The position numbers and the translations under genes were made by a program. Below are positions 15,637 through 24,717 of a stretch of 64,000 nt of DNA, piece by piece; the stretch's first letter is position 1; each line of letters opens with the position of its first letter. The notes below the pieces were generated by a model that was not told the origin of the DNA, did no database searches, and was given only the letters and a program-made list of their open reading frames with translations. Source of the stretch: CAKZQX01 sp034436755 (GTDB taxonomy: Bacteria; Chloroflexota; Chloroflexia; Chloroflexales; Chloroflexaceae); assembly GCA_034436755.1 (NCBI GenBank), contig DAOTVB010000152.1, forward strand, positions 1 to 64,000, written 5' to 3'.

Positions 15637-16815
15637 ATGGCTGTTGGAGTCGATGCCGATGAGAAAATTAAGGTGCGGCGGTCATTCGGGATGATCCTGA
15701 AAGAGGTCTTCGGCCCGCTGTTGCAGATATTGATTTATATTCTAATCTGTACGGTCTCCCTGAGTCTATTTGTTGTCCTGGTGGCGTTGCTGCTGCGTGG
15801 TACCCGCGAAGATGTTGATCTGCTGCAGTCTACCCTGATTATTCTGCCCCAGGTAGTTGTGGATGGGCTGGTGCGTGGGTTTCTGTTTGCCACGATTGCC
15901 CTGGGCTACACCATGGTCTACGGGGTGCTGGAGTTTATTAATTTTGCCCACGGTGAGATCTTTATGGTGGGTGCGTTTGTGGTGGCGGGCTTTGCAGTCG
16001 GGTTGGCAAGCCTGGGTTGGCTGGAGGGGTTTCCACCGCTGCTGTTTGTGCTGTTTGCGGTGCTGCTGGGTATGGCCGTGAGCGGGTTGCTGGCAATGGC
16101 GACCGAACGGCTGGCCTATCGTCCAGTACGCGGCGCGCCGCGGCTGGTTGCGCTGATTTCGGCCATCGGGGCCTCGCTCTTTCTGCAAGATTTTATGCGC
16201 ATGATTGCGCTGGCAACCGGACTGGGCTTTAATGTGCGTGTGCAAACCCCGGATTTTGGCGATCCACTACAAATTGCCGAGATACCGATTGTTGGTGAGC
16301 GCCTGGCGGTTGTGAGCATCGACAGTCGCGCGCTGATCTTTATTGTCTCGGCGACCATTATGCTGATCGGGCTGAACTACCTGGTGAACGTGACCAAACT
16401 GGGCAAGGCGATTCGGGCGGTTGCGCAGGATCGGCCCACCGCCAGCCTGATGGGGATCAATGTCAACCGGATTATTGCGCTAACCTTTCTTATCGGTGGC
16501 GCATTGGGCGGCGCGGCGGGGGTGCTGTTTGGCATCCGCTTCGGTACGATTAACCCCTACATCGGCTTCCTGCCGGGTTTGAAGGCCTTTACCGCCGCCG
16601 TGCTGGGTGGGATTGGCAATATTACCGGCGCAATGGTTGGCGGGATTGTCCTGGGTTTCCTGGAGGCATTTGTTGCGTCCTACCTCTCGCTCTTCACCGA
16701 GGGCGCATTTGCCGGGGCGAACTATGCCGATATTGCCGCGTTTAGCATTTTGATCTTTATCCTGATCTTCCGCCCGTCCGGTCTGCTGGGCGAAGCAACA
16801 ACGCAGAAGGTGTAA
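15637..16815 (+). CDS. livH: Branched-chain amino-acid ABC transporter permease LivH, set 2
   Basis: The 392-residue product has the LivH signatures RGFLFATIALGYTMVYGVLE, FINFAHGEIFMVGAF, RGAPRLVALISAIGASLFLQ, ASLMGINVNRIIALTFLIGG, IGFLPGLKAFTAAVLGGIGN and the C-terminal IFRPSGLLGEA. It carries a longer N-terminus than set 1, with a cytoplasmic basic segment followed by a helix and a second stretch (REDVDLLQSTLIILPQVVVD). ATG 15637 follows AAAGGAAG. LivM begins five bases after its stop. Confidence 0.94.
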   Translation: MAVGVDADEKIKVRRSFGMILKEVFGPLLQILIYILICTVSLSLFVVLVALLLRGTREDVDLLQSTLIILPQVVVDGLVRGFLFATIALGYTMVYGVLEFINFAHGEIFMVGAFVVAGFAVGLASLGWLEGFPPLLFVLFAVLLGMAVSGLLAMATERLAYRPVRGAPRLVALISAIGASLFLQDFMRMIALATGLGFNVRVQTPDFGDPLQIAEIPIVGERLAVVSIDSRALIFIVSATIMLIGLNYLVNVTKLGKAIRAVAQDRPTASLMGINVNRIIALTFLIGGALGGAAGVLFGIRFGTINPYIGFLPGLKAFTAAVLGGIGNITGAMVGGIVLGFLEAFVASYLSLFTEGAFAGANYADIAAFSILIFILIFRPSGLLGEATTQKV

Positions 16816-16820
16816 CCGCT

Positions 16821-18194
16821 ATGGCAAGCACAGATACACAGCCAGGGGGCCCGGAAAATCTCCTGAGTATGCTCCGGGCCGAGGCGGGGCGCGGGGTTGT
16901 TCCCTATCTGCTGGTGACGGCCTATGCCCTGATTGTCACAACGCTACTGCTGCTCGATCCGGCAATCAGTCTGCGCACCGATATCCTGTTTGTCCTGTTC
17001 CTGGGCGTTATGCTGACACTGTACAAGGTACCGCTGGCAGCCGTCTACAAGCTGGTGATGGCAATCGCCCTGCTCGGTGTGGCAATGCCCTACTTCGGCA
17101 CGCTCAATCCCTTCTACATGGATGTGGTGACGCAGGTCGGCATGTTTGTGGTGCTGGCGCTGGGCCTGAATATTGTCGTCGGTATGGCCGGTCTACTGGA
17201 TCTGGGGTATATTGCCTTTTATGCAGTTGGCGCGTATCTCTGGGCGATTTTTAGTACGGATCAGGCTGCGAATATCATCCCCTGGTTGGCGGAATCCTTT
17301 CCGCTGTCACCGGAGTGGTTCTTTATTTTCCTCTTCCTGGGGTTGATCGTTGGCGGTTTCACCGGGGTGCTGCTCGGGTTGCCGGTCTTGCGGCTGCGGG
17401 GTGACTACCTGGCAATCGTGACGCTGGGCTTTGGCGAGGTGATTCGCGTGCTGGCGACCAACCTGGATCGTCCGGTCAATATCACCAACGGCGCACAGGG
17501 CATCAAGTCGATTGGCCGACCGCCGCTCTTTTTTGAGCCCTGGGTGCAGGCACTCGGGGTGCCGCTGGACCGCGGCCAGCTCTACCAACTCTACTTCTAT
17601 TTTCTGGTGCTGGTGGTGGTGGTGGTAATGATTGTGGTGGTCTACCGGCTGAACAACTCGCGCATCGGGCGGGCCTGGGCCTCGATCCGCGAGGACGAAA
17701 CCGCCGCGATTGCGATGGGCGTGCCGCTGGTGCGCATGAAGCTGCTGGCGTTTGCCGTCGGCGCATCGTTTGCCGGGACGATGGGCGTGATTTTTGCGTC
17801 CAAGCAGTTGTTTATCAACCCGCCTACCTTTGACCTGATCCGCTCGATCAACATCCTGGCAATGGTCATCCTGGGCGGGATGGGCAGTATTCCGGGGGCC
17901 ATCCTGGGGGCTACGCTGGTGACGCTGCTTAACTTGCAGTTGCTGCCCCGGGTGGCGCGTGAGTTGAGCGTGCTGGATGTGCCCGCCTGGCTGGACCCGA
18001 CGCAGTACCAGCGGATGCTCTTCGGGATGCTCTTGATCCTGATGACCGTGTTTCGCCCGGAGGGATTGCTGCCGGAGGATCGCCGCCGCCAGGAGTTGCA
18101 CGGGCAGGAGGAGTCGGCCATGCCCGATACCCTGCTGGAGTCCGAACAGCAGCAGGCCGATGTAACCGAACCCGATGTAGATATACAAACGTGA
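16821..18194 (+). CDS. livM: Branched-chain amino-acid ABC transporter permease LivM, set 2
   Basis: The 457-residue product has the LivM core from about residue 100: MFVVLALGLNIVVGMAGLLD, LGYIAFYAVGAYLWAI, VLRLRGDYLAIVTLGFGEV, NGAQGIKSIGRPPLF, WASIREDETAAIAMGVPLVR, INILAMVILGGMGSIPGAIL and VFRPEGLLPEDRRRQELHGQ. A shorter N-terminal extension than set 1 contains about three helices. The C-terminus is an acidic Gln/Glu-rich tail. The stop overlaps an in-frame GTG of livG, so translation may be coupled. Confidence 0.94.
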   Translation: MASTDTQPGGPENLLSMLRAEAGRGVVPYLLVTAYALIVTTLLLLDPAISLRTDILFVLFLGVMLTLYKVPLAAVYKLVMAIALLGVAMPYFGTLNPFYMDVVTQVGMFVVLALGLNIVVGMAGLLDLGYIAFYAVGAYLWAIFSTDQAANIIPWLAESFPLSPEWFFIFLFLGLIVGGFTGVLLGLPVLRLRGDYLAIVTLGFGEVIRVLATNLDRPVNITNGAQGIKSIGRPPLFFEPWVQALGVPLDRGQLYQLYFYFLVLVVVVVMIVVVYRLNNSRIGRAWASIREDETAAIAMGVPLVRMKLLAFAVGASFAGTMGVIFASKQLFINPPTFDLIRSINILAMVILGGMGSIPGAILGATLVTLLNLQLLPRVARELSVLDVPAWLDPTQYQRMLFGMLLILMTVFRPEGLLPEDRRRQELHGQEESAMPDTLLESEQQQADVTEPDVDIQT

Positions 18195-18208
18195 AAGGCC
18201 GGAGGGTC

Positions 18209-19060
18209 GTGGCACTACTTGAGGCAAAAAATATTACCAAGCAGTTTGGCGGTCTGGTGGCGGTCAACGATGTCACGCTGACGATTGAACCGGGCAGCAT
18301 TATCAGTGTCATTGGGCCAAATGGCGCGGGCAAGACGACATTTTTTAATGTGCTGACCGGGATTTACAAACCGGACCGGGGCAAGATTATCTTTGATGGG
18401 CGTCTTCTCGCCAACCTGCGCCCGGATCAGATCACCGCGCGGGGAATCTGCCGCACCTTCCAGAATATTCGGCTGTTCCACAACATGACCGTCCTGGAGA
18501 ATGTGCTGGTCGGTATGCATAGTCGTATCCGGGCACCATTCTGGTCAATTATTTTACGCACACCCCGTATGAAGCAGGAGGAGCGCGAGGCGATTGAGCG
18601 AGCGCGGCATCTGCTGGCGTTTGTTAATCTTGACAACAAGCGTGATGACCTGGCAAAAAATCTGCCCTACGGCGATCAGCGGCGGCTTGAAATCGCGCGG
18701 GCACTCGGCGCAAATCCCAAGATGATCCTGCTGGACGAGCCAACGGCGGGTATGAATCCGCAGGAAACGGCGTCCGCGACAAAACTTATTCGGAACGTGC
18801 GCGATGAGTTGGGCGTCACGGTGGTGTTGATTGAGCATGATATGCGGGTAGTGATGAGCATCTCCGAACGTATCTCGGTCATTGACTATGGGACAAAAAT
18901 TGCCGAAGGTGGGCCAGACGAGATCCGCGCCAACCCACGCGTGATCGAGGCCTATCTGGGCAAAGGTGCCGCCGACGGCGCAAAGCCGGCAACACCGGCC
19001 CACCCGCCCGAACCACCCGCCGAGATCAGCCGGCCCGACCCGGAATTCCGCAGCCAGTAA
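18209..19060 (+). CDS. livG: Branched-chain amino-acid ABC transporter ATP-binding protein LivG, set 2
   Basis: GTG 18209 gives a start (VALLEAKNITKQFGG) that matches family N-termini; GTG 18191, overlapping the livM stop, would add six residues. Either can use the purine-rich AAAGGCCGGAGG that lies between. The 283-residue ATPase has Walker A GPNGAGKTTFFNVL, CRTFQNIRLFHNMTVLENVL, signature LPYGDQRRLEIARAL, Walker B MILLDEPTAGMNPQE and LIEHDMRVVMSIS. The C-terminal 25 residues are rich in Pro and Ala. Confidence 0.94.
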   Translation: MALLEAKNITKQFGGLVAVNDVTLTIEPGSIISVIGPNGAGKTTFFNVLTGIYKPDRGKIIFDGRLLANLRPDQITARGICRTFQNIRLFHNMTVLENVLVGMHSRIRAPFWSIILRTPRMKQEEREAIERARHLLAFVNLDNKRDDLAKNLPYGDQRRLEIARALGANPKMILLDEPTAGMNPQETASATKLIRNVRDELGVTVVLIEHDMRVVMSISERISVIDYGTKIAEGGPDEIRANPRVIEAYLGKGAADGAKPATPAHPPEPPAEISRPDPEFRSQ

Positions 19061-19293
19061 TGTATACGGGTTAGGGGTTAGGGGTTAGGGGTTAGGGGCA
19101 ATACCTTTCAAATACGGCCGGATTAGCTCGCGCAAAGGCGCAAAGCCGCAACATGTATACAGTTCTTGACACCCTTTGCGGCTTTGCGCCTTTGAAAGGT
19201 ATTGGAGTTAGGGATTAGGGATTACGAACTACAGACTACGCGATACGGGATACGGGATACGGCCTACGGCCTACAGAATATGGAACAACAGCA
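19061..19293. repeat. Intergenic block of simple and inverted repeats between livG and livF, set 2
   Basis: Holds four copies of ggttagg-type heptamers (19067-19098), a long inverted repeat with arms aatacctttcaa ... caaaggcgcaaagccgcaa and ttgcggctttgcgcctttgaaaggtatt (about 19100-19206), and short tandem words gatacgg and cctacgg before ATG 19294. No coding potential. The ggttagg words are not telomeric in this bacterial context. Confidence 0.8.
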
Positions 19294-20010
19294 ATGGCCC
19301 TGCTTGAGTTAAACAACGTCCATACCTACTATGGGCATATTCACGCCCTGAAAGGCATATCCGTCACCGTCGAACAGGGCGAGATTGTCACCCTGATCGG
19401 CTCGAATGGGGCCGGGAAGAGTACCACGTTGCGCACCATCTCCGGCCTGTTGATGCCGCGCCACGGACAGGTCATGCTGGCCGGCAAGCGCATCGACCGC
19501 GTCCCGCCGCATGACATTGTCCATATGGGCATCTCCCAGTCGCCCGAGGGTCGGCGGATCTTCCCCAACCTGTCGGTGATGGAGAACCTGGAACTGGGAG
19601 CCTACATCCATAGCGCTTACAGCCTGGAGTTTGAGGATGATCTGGATCGTGTGCTGACGATGTTTCCCCGCCTGCGCGAGCGCATCCGCCAGAAGGGTGG
19701 TACGCTCTCCGGCGGTGAGCAGCAGATGCTGGCAATTGGGCGGGCTTTGATGTCCCGGCCGCGGGTGCTGCTGCTCGACGAGCCGAGTATGGGCCTTGCG
19801 CCGGTCATCGTTGAGCAGATTTTCGAGATTATCCAGGATATCAACCGGCAGGGGACAACCATTCTGCTGGTGGAGCAGAACGCCCTGATGTCATTGAGCA
19901 TTGCGCATCGCGGCTATGTGCTCCAGTCCGGCGAGATCGTCCTCGAAGACTCCGCCCGCAACCTGCAAGAAAACGAAACCGTCCAGAAAGCCTATCTAGG
20001 CGTGGATTAG
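19294..20010 (+). CDS. livF: Branched-chain amino-acid ABC transporter ATP-binding protein LivF, set 2
   Basis: The 238-residue ATPase is close in sequence to set 1 LivF: MALLELNNVHTYYG, Walker A IGSNGAGKSTTLR, GISQSPEGRRIFPNLSVMEN, signature LSGGEQQMLAIGRAL, Walker B VLLLDEPSMGLAP, H-loop LVEQNALMSLS, end QKAYLGVD. It is separated from livG by a 233-base repeat block, the same position at which set 1 is interrupted by a different repeat. It converges with the murF-alr gene 59 bases downstream. Confidence 0.95.
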   Translation: MALLELNNVHTYYGHIHALKGISVTVEQGEIVTLIGSNGAGKSTTLRTISGLLMPRHGQVMLAGKRIDRVPPHDIVHMGISQSPEGRRIFPNLSVMENLELGAYIHSAYSLEFEDDLDRVLTMFPRLRERIRQKGGTLSGGEQQMLAIGRALMSRPRVLLLDEPSMGLAPVIVEQIFEIIQDINRQGTTILLVEQNALMSLSIAHRGYVLQSGEIVLEDSARNLQENETVQKAYLGVD

Positions 20011-20026
20011 CAGAACCGCGAACTTG

Positions 20027-20066
20027 AGAACTGAGAACCGGTTCTGAGTTCTCGGTTCTCAGTTCT
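20027..20066. terminator. Hairpin between convergent livF and murF-alr
   Basis: Perfect 14-bp stem agaactgagaaccg / cggttctcagttct with a 12-base loop, located between two facing stop codons. There is no T-run on either side, so a termination role is plausible by position but not shown. Confidence 0.4.
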
Positions 20067-20069
20067 TGA

Positions 20070-22619
20070 CTACGCTTCAACCTCGCGCGGGACGCGTGGC
20101 AGGATGGTTGTCACAACCTCGTAGTTAATCGTGCCCAGCCAGCGCGCTACTTCATCTGCGCTAATCTGATCATCGCCCTGTGCGCCGATCAGCATGACCG
20201 CATCACCCCGCTTCACGCCGTCAATATCCGTGACATCGAGCAGCGCGTAGTCCATGCAGATCCGCCCGACAATCGGCGCGCGCTGATCGCGCACCAGCAC
20301 CTCGCGCCAGGGAGGGGAGCGGCGCAGACCATCGGCATAGCCCACCGGAATGGTCGCAATCCGCGAGGGCCGTTGCGTCACAAAGGTGCCGCCGTAGGAG
20401 AGTGGCGTCCCCGGCGGTAACGACTTCACCTGGGCCACCTCCGAGTGGAATGAGAGCGCGGGACGGAAGTCGGCCGGGAGCGGTGTTTCCGCCGAGGGTG
20501 GCAGGCCATAGCAGGCAATGCCGGGCCGCACCATATTGAAGCGGGCATCCGGGAAGCGCAGCAGTGCCGCGCTGTTAGCGGCATGCACCAGCGGCGGGCG
20601 CAATCCGGCGGCGCTAATCTCGGCCAGAATTCCCGAGAAGCGCTCAAGCTGCCGGCGGGCAAACGTCTCATCAGCACTGTCGGCCGTAGCAAAGTGCGTG
20701 TAGAGCCCCGTGACGTGTAGTCCGTGGTAGGGTTGTTCCGGTCCATTCTCTGCGTGCAGGCTCTGTAAAAATGCCCCGGCCTGATCCAGTTGCAGCCCCA
20801 GCCGTGCCATCCCGGTGTCCACCTTGACATGCACCTCCGCCGGGCGCTCCAGGGCGCGGGCCGCATCCGCGAAGGCGCGCGCCACATCATGGTCAAAGAC
20901 GGTGCAGGTGACACCGAGCCAGACGGCCTCACGTGCCTGCCAGGGTGGCGTGTAACCCAGCACCAGGATCGGTGCGGTGATATCGGCCTGGCGCAACGTG
21001 CGTGCTTCTCCCATCGTCGCAACTGCCAGCGCTGCTGCGCCATTTGCCAGTGCGGTACGTGCCACCCGCACCGCACCATGCCCGTAGGCGTCGGCCTTCA
21101 GCACAACCATCACGGCTACCCCGGCAATCGCGCGTAACCGCCGGATGTTGTGCGCAATCGCATCCAGGTCGATCCGGGCCCAGGTTGGACGATCCGGCGC
21201 ACCAATGTGAACGCTCTGCCAGCCGGGTTCCTGGCGCACCAGCACCCGGTCTGCTGAAATATGCGGGGCCAGCAGGTCCGCCGTGATGCGCTCCATCCGG
21301 GCCTCGGTGCTTCCCTTGATCAGCAGCAGATCACCGTCCCGCAGGTCAATCGGGAGCGCCTGCAAGGTGGTGGCGGCGGTATGAACGATATCCGTTCGCA
21401 ACGTGGCATGTACCCGGCGGGCCGCCTGAACAATTTTTGTGCCCCAGTCGCCCCGGCAGATCAGATGATCCGCCACGCTCCCGGCGTGTACGCCAATCTC
21501 CTCGCAGGCGGCCGCCGGATCGCGCCCCAGGTCACTGATCTCCCCCAGGATGACAATTCGCCGTTGTGCAGGTAATGCCTCCAGGGTCTGGAGGGCTGCC
21601 CGCAGCGAGGGTATACTGGCGCTAAAGGTGTCATCCAGCAGCGTAGCGTTTTGCCGGGTGGTCAGCGGGTGGAGCCGCCCCGCAACCGGCGTGATCCGCT
21701 CCAGTTGGCGAGCGGCTTCGTCCAGGGGCATGCCACACGCCAGCGCAACGCTCACCGCCGCCAGCGCCGTGTAGACGGCAGGCATGCCCACAAGCGGTGT
21801 AGTTGCCGCAACGGTCTGCTCCCGCCAGTGCAGGTACAGGCGTGTCCCCTGCTGCGACAGGCCGACCGCGTCAGCGCGCAGATCGCAGTCCGGGCCGGTG
21901 CCAAACGTCAGCCGGTTCGCCCGGGTCTGGGTGCCCATTGCGCGCACCAGCGGATCATCGCCGTTGAGGATCGCCCATCCATCGGCGGGCAGGGCGGCGA
22001 CCAGCGTGACCTGCTCGCGGGCCACCCCCTCCAGCGACCCGAATGCCCGCAGGTGGGCGTCGGCAACATTGGTCACGACGGCAATCTGCGGCGGAAAGAG
22101 AGCGGCCAGTTGCGCAATTTCGCCAAAGCGGTCACTGCCAAACTCCAGCACCGCGTAGCGCTGTTCGTCCCGCAACCGTGTCAACGCGATAGGTAACCCC
22201 AGCAGCGAGTTAAAACTCTGGCGGCTCTGAAAGGTCAACGCCTGCGCTGCCAGCAGCGTGGTAATCGCCTGCCGGGTCGAGGTTTTGCCGACGCTCCCGG
22301 TGACAGCGATCACCTGGGGCGCAACCTGCCGTAACCGCTGCGCGGCCCAGCGCTGCACCAGCGCCTGCGGATCATCGGCCAGGATGACGGTGGCGGCTTC
22401 AGCGCTCCCTGGGGGCCAGGTGCAGATCACCCCCGTGGCTCCGGCAGCCAGGGCGGCAGGAATGTAGTCGTGTCCATCGGCACGCGGTGTGCGCAGCGCC
22501 AGAAAGAGTTCCCCCGGGCGGGTCAGCCGCGAGTCGTAGGAGAAATCGGCAAAATGCGTGGCCTGAATGCGACCCTGCACCTGGCCGCCGACGGCACACA
22601 GATCATCAAGCGCAATCAT
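20070..22619 (-). CDS. murF-alr: Bifunctional MurF ligase - alanine racemase fusion
   Basis: Start chosen at ATG 22619 (MIALDDLC) with GGAAAGAG upstream; an earlier frame would add 26 unlikely residues. The 849-residue product has two enzymes in one chain. Residues 1-470 are MurF (UDP-N-acetylmuramoyl-tripeptide--D-alanyl-D-alanine ligase): SYDSRLTRPGELFLAL, ATP loop AVTGSVGKTSTRQ (about 108-120), VLEFGSDRFGEIAQLA, VTNVADAHLRAFGSLEGVA, LLDDTFSASIPSLRAAL, VILGEISDLG. Residues 479-849 are alanine racemase: PTWARIDLDAIAHNIRRL, PLP lysine in MVVLKADAYGHGAVR, VKVDTGMARLGLQ, catalytic Tyr region LSYGGTFVT, RICMDYALLDVT, INYEVVTTILPRVPR. The fusion couples supply of D-alanine with its use in peptidoglycan precursors. 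Such fusions are known in some other phyla. No other mur gene is adjacent. Confidence 0.93.
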   Translation of the reverse strand: MIALDDLCAVGGQVQGRIQATHFADFSYDSRLTRPGELFLALRTPRADGHDYIPAALAAGATGVICTWPPGSAEAATVILADDPQALVQRWAAQRLRQVAPQVIAVTGSVGKTSTRQAITTLLAAQALTFQSRQSFNSLLGLPIALTRLRDEQRYAVLEFGSDRFGEIAQLAALFPPQIAVVTNVADAHLRAFGSLEGVAREQVTLVAALPADGWAILNGDDPLVRAMGTQTRANRLTFGTGPDCDLRADAVGLSQQGTRLYLHWREQTVAATTPLVGMPAVYTALAAVSVALACGMPLDEAARQLERITPVAGRLHPLTTRQNATLLDDTFSASIPSLRAALQTLEALPAQRRIVILGEISDLGRDPAAACEEIGVHAGSVADHLICRGDWGTKIVQAARRVHATLRTDIVHTAATTLQALPIDLRDGDLLLIKGSTEARMERITADLLAPHISADRVLVRQEPGWQSVHIGAPDRPTWARIDLDAIAHNIRRLRAIAGVAVMVVLKADAYGHGAVRVARTALANGAAALAVATMGEARTLRQADITAPILVLGYTPPWQAREAVWLGVTCTVFDHDVARAFADAARALERPAEVHVKVDTGMARLGLQLDQAGAFLQSLHAENGPEQPYHGLHVTGLYTHFATADSADETFARRQLERFSGILAEISAAGLRPPLVHAANSAALLRFPDARFNMVRPGIACYGLPPSAETPLPADFRPALSFHSEVAQVKSLPPGTPLSYGGTFVTQRPSRIATIPVGYADGLRRSPPWREVLVRDQRAPIVGRICMDYALLDVTDIDGVKRGDAVMLIGAQGDDQISADEVARWLGTINYEVVTTILPRVPREVEA

Positions 22620-22739
22620 AGCAGATCTACTCTTTCCGCAAGAAGGGTGCTTTCCGACAATATGCGATAGGCCTGTTTGTAGCGGCGATTGTACCATACC
22701 CGGCGCGGCTGTCGTACCAGAGTCACGGTTACAGGTCGG

Positions 22740-23060
22740 GCGCTGCCGAATGCAGAATGGTGCATAGAATGCACCCTACGGCAGGAGTCCCGGCTTCAGC
22801 CGGATCAGGGTTTCCCGGCCGGATGTGGCTGCCCCGGCAGGTAGTCACCGGCTAAAGCCGGGACTCCAGGACATTCATATCCGGGCTATTTTTCAAACGT
22901 CATAAGCCGGGATTCCCGGGCATTGCATATCCGGACTATTTCTGAAAATTCATACAACTGCACGCCGGGCGTTGCTGAATGCAGAATGGTGCATAGAATG
23001 CACCCTACGGCTGCTGCACGCCGGGCGCTGCCGAATAGGTCAACTGCTGCGAACGTGCAA
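22740..23060. repeat. Dispersed repeat block upstream of murF-alr
   Basis: Contains a ggcttcagccggatcagg-family unit (22785-22960) flanked by copies of cagaatggtgcatagaatgc followed by accctacgg at about 22750 and 22980, and the word cgggcgctgccgaat at 22738 and 23024. The gap from 22620 to 23113 has no gene. It separates two divergent genes, so it must also hold their promoters, which I could not pick out. Confidence 0.75.
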
Positions 23061-23113
23061 GTAATGGTATCATGACCTCAGCGTGAGTGGCTGTGTGACA
23101 GGGGAGGAGACCA

Positions 23114-23878
23114 ATGCTAGATCTGACCCCGCAAACCGAGGCAATCATTGCGACATTTGGTGGTAAATTACCTGATCATACTCAGTTACCTGACTCGGAT
23201 GGTAACTTTGCGCAAAGTTTTCACGAACATCTCCAGAGCATTCTGCTCACCGATTCGATCCGGCCGGTTTTGCAACGCCTGCATCCCGATGGGCACTACT
23301 GCATCGGGCAGGATAGCGGGATCTACTGGCGGCTCATTGAGCCGTTCGAGCGTGGAGCCGTAGCTCCGGACTGGTTCTATGTGCCCGGCGTGCCGCCCCT
23401 GCTCGAAGGCAAAATGCGACGCTCATACGTGTTATGGCAGGAGTATGTGGCACCACTGATCGTCATTGAGTTTGTCTCCGGCAACGGCGAGGAAGAGCGT
23501 GACCGGACGCCGGTTACGGGCAAATTCTGGGTGTATGAGCAGGGCATTCGTGTGCCGTTTTATGCGATTTACGAGGTTAATCCGGGCCGGGTAGAGGTAT
23601 ACCATCTGGTGGGAGGTCAGTATCAGGCGCTGGCCCCGAATGAGCGTGGACATTATCTGATCGAACCGATGGAGGTTGCGTTGGGTATCTGGCAAGGAGT
23701 GTACCAGGAGATGGAACTGCCCTGGCTGCGCTGGTGGGACACGCAGGGCAATCTGCTTCCAACCGGCGCAGAGCGGGCGGAGCGCGAGCAGCAGCGCGCA
23801 CAAACGGCAGAGGAACGCGCCGCGTACCTGGCGGCCCGGCTACGGGCACTGGGCATCGATCCCGATCAGCCGGAGTAG
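23114..23878 (+). CDS. Uma2 family (DUF820) endonuclease-like protein
   Basis: ATG 23114 follows GGGGAGGAG. The 254-residue product has the Uma2/DUF820 layout: YCIGQDSGIYWR, VAPDWFYVPGVPP, YVLWQEYVAPLIVIEFVSGN, TGKFWVYEQGIRVPFYAIYE, VEVYHLVGGQYQALAPN. The PD-(D/E)XK-type residues are D of APDWF and E of VIEFVSGNG. A C-terminal coiled coil (AERAEREQQRAQTAEERAAY, then LRALGIDPDQ) is typical of the cyanobacterial and Chloroflexota members. These genes occur in many copies per genome in such organisms and their biological role is not settled. It is flanked by repeats upstream and a convergent gene downstream. Confidence 0.85.
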   Translation: MLDLTPQTEAIIATFGGKLPDHTQLPDSDGNFAQSFHEHLQSILLTDSIRPVLQRLHPDGHYCIGQDSGIYWRLIEPFERGAVAPDWFYVPGVPPLLEGKMRRSYVLWQEYVAPLIVIEFVSGNGEEERDRTPVTGKFWVYEQGIRVPFYAIYEVNPGRVEVYHLVGGQYQALAPNERGHYLIEPMEVALGIWQGVYQEMELPWLRWWDTQGNLLPTGAERAEREQQRAQTAEERAAYLAARLRALGIDPDQPE

Positions 23879-23903
23879 TACGCGCGTAACGTCTGGCCTG
23901 ATC

Positions 23904-24653
23904 CTAAACCGGCGGCCAGGGGATATTTGGCCCTGGCCCCGGCGCAGGATAAACCCCCGTGCTGACCAGGTTGTTGAGTCGCCGTCGCAACGCACGCATT
24001 TCGACCGGATTCAACAACCCGGTGAGCGTCTTTGCGATGCTATCTTGCTGATCCAGCCGTGTCTGCAAATGGTTGAGTGCCGCCGCGATATCAGGGGGAA
24101 AGGGCTGTCCCACAAAATCCCACAGCACCGTACGCAGCTTATACTCGTGGTGAAAGCTAATCCCATGGTCAATGGCCCAGAGCCGCCCATCCCGCCCCTT
24201 GAGGCAGTGCCCACTCTTGCGGTCGGCATTGTTAATCAGGCAGTCAAAGGCGGCCAGTTGCAGGATGGCTTCCTCAAAACCGCCCTCTTGCTGCATGGTG
24301 AAGAGATGCGCCTCCTCGTCGTGATCGATAAAGAGTTGCAGCGCACCAATGCCATATGGACCTTCGCGTGGAACGGTTGGCGGAACCAGGTCAAAGTCGA
24401 GTGCTTCGCTGATCAGGTAAGCCGCCACCTCGCGCTGGTACAACGTGCCGCGCGGAAAATCCCACAGGGGACGCTCGCCCCGGCAGGGCTTGTAGACCGC
24501 TAGAGCCTGAAGGTCGTTCTGCTCAACCCGCGTGAGCAGGGTATAGTTGCTGCTGTAGGGCAGCATACCTTCGACTTCCAGGCGACCTTTTGTCAGCAGT
24601 TCGAGTATAGTGGAGAGGTCAATCTCATTTGACTGCGACCCGTTGGCATCCAT
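23904..24653 (-). CDS. SCO1664 family protein (PI3/4-kinase-like fold)
   Basis: The 249-residue product matches the SCO1664 family through NYTLLTRVEQNDLQALAVYK, PLWDFPRGTLYQREVAAYL, GPYGIGALQLFIDHDEEAHL, AFDCLINNADRKSGHCLKG and LWAIDHGISFHHEYKLRTVL. The NxxDR and DHG elements resemble the catalytic and metal loops of phosphatidylinositol-kinase-like enzymes, so a phosphotransferase is suspected, but no substrate is known. It is the last of three genes on the minus strand (histidine phosphatase, DUF3090, SCO1664), an association best known from actinobacteria, where the same trio sits near mycothiol ligase mshC. Confidence 0.85.
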   Translation of the reverse strand: MDANGSQSNEIDLSTILELLTKGRLEVEGMLPYSSNYTLLTRVEQNDLQALAVYKPCRGERPLWDFPRGTLYQREVAAYLISEALDFDLVPPTVPREGPYGIGALQLFIDHDEEAHLFTMQQEGGFEEAILQLAAFDCLINNADRKSGHCLKGRDGRLWAIDHGISFHHEYKLRTVLWDFVGQPFPPDIAAALNHLQTRLDQQDSIAKTLTGLLNPVEMRALRRRLNNLVSTGVYPAPGPGPNIPWPPV

Positions 24654-24717
24654 AGGCCCATGTTCTATTTAGGATAAAGTACGAATAACGTTGTATCTCA
24701 CCTACCCGCGTCAGCGG

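Noticed and set aside
19067..19098. Telomere-like ggttagg repeats
   Set aside because: Four short copies inside a gap between liv genes; surrounding genes continue on both sides.
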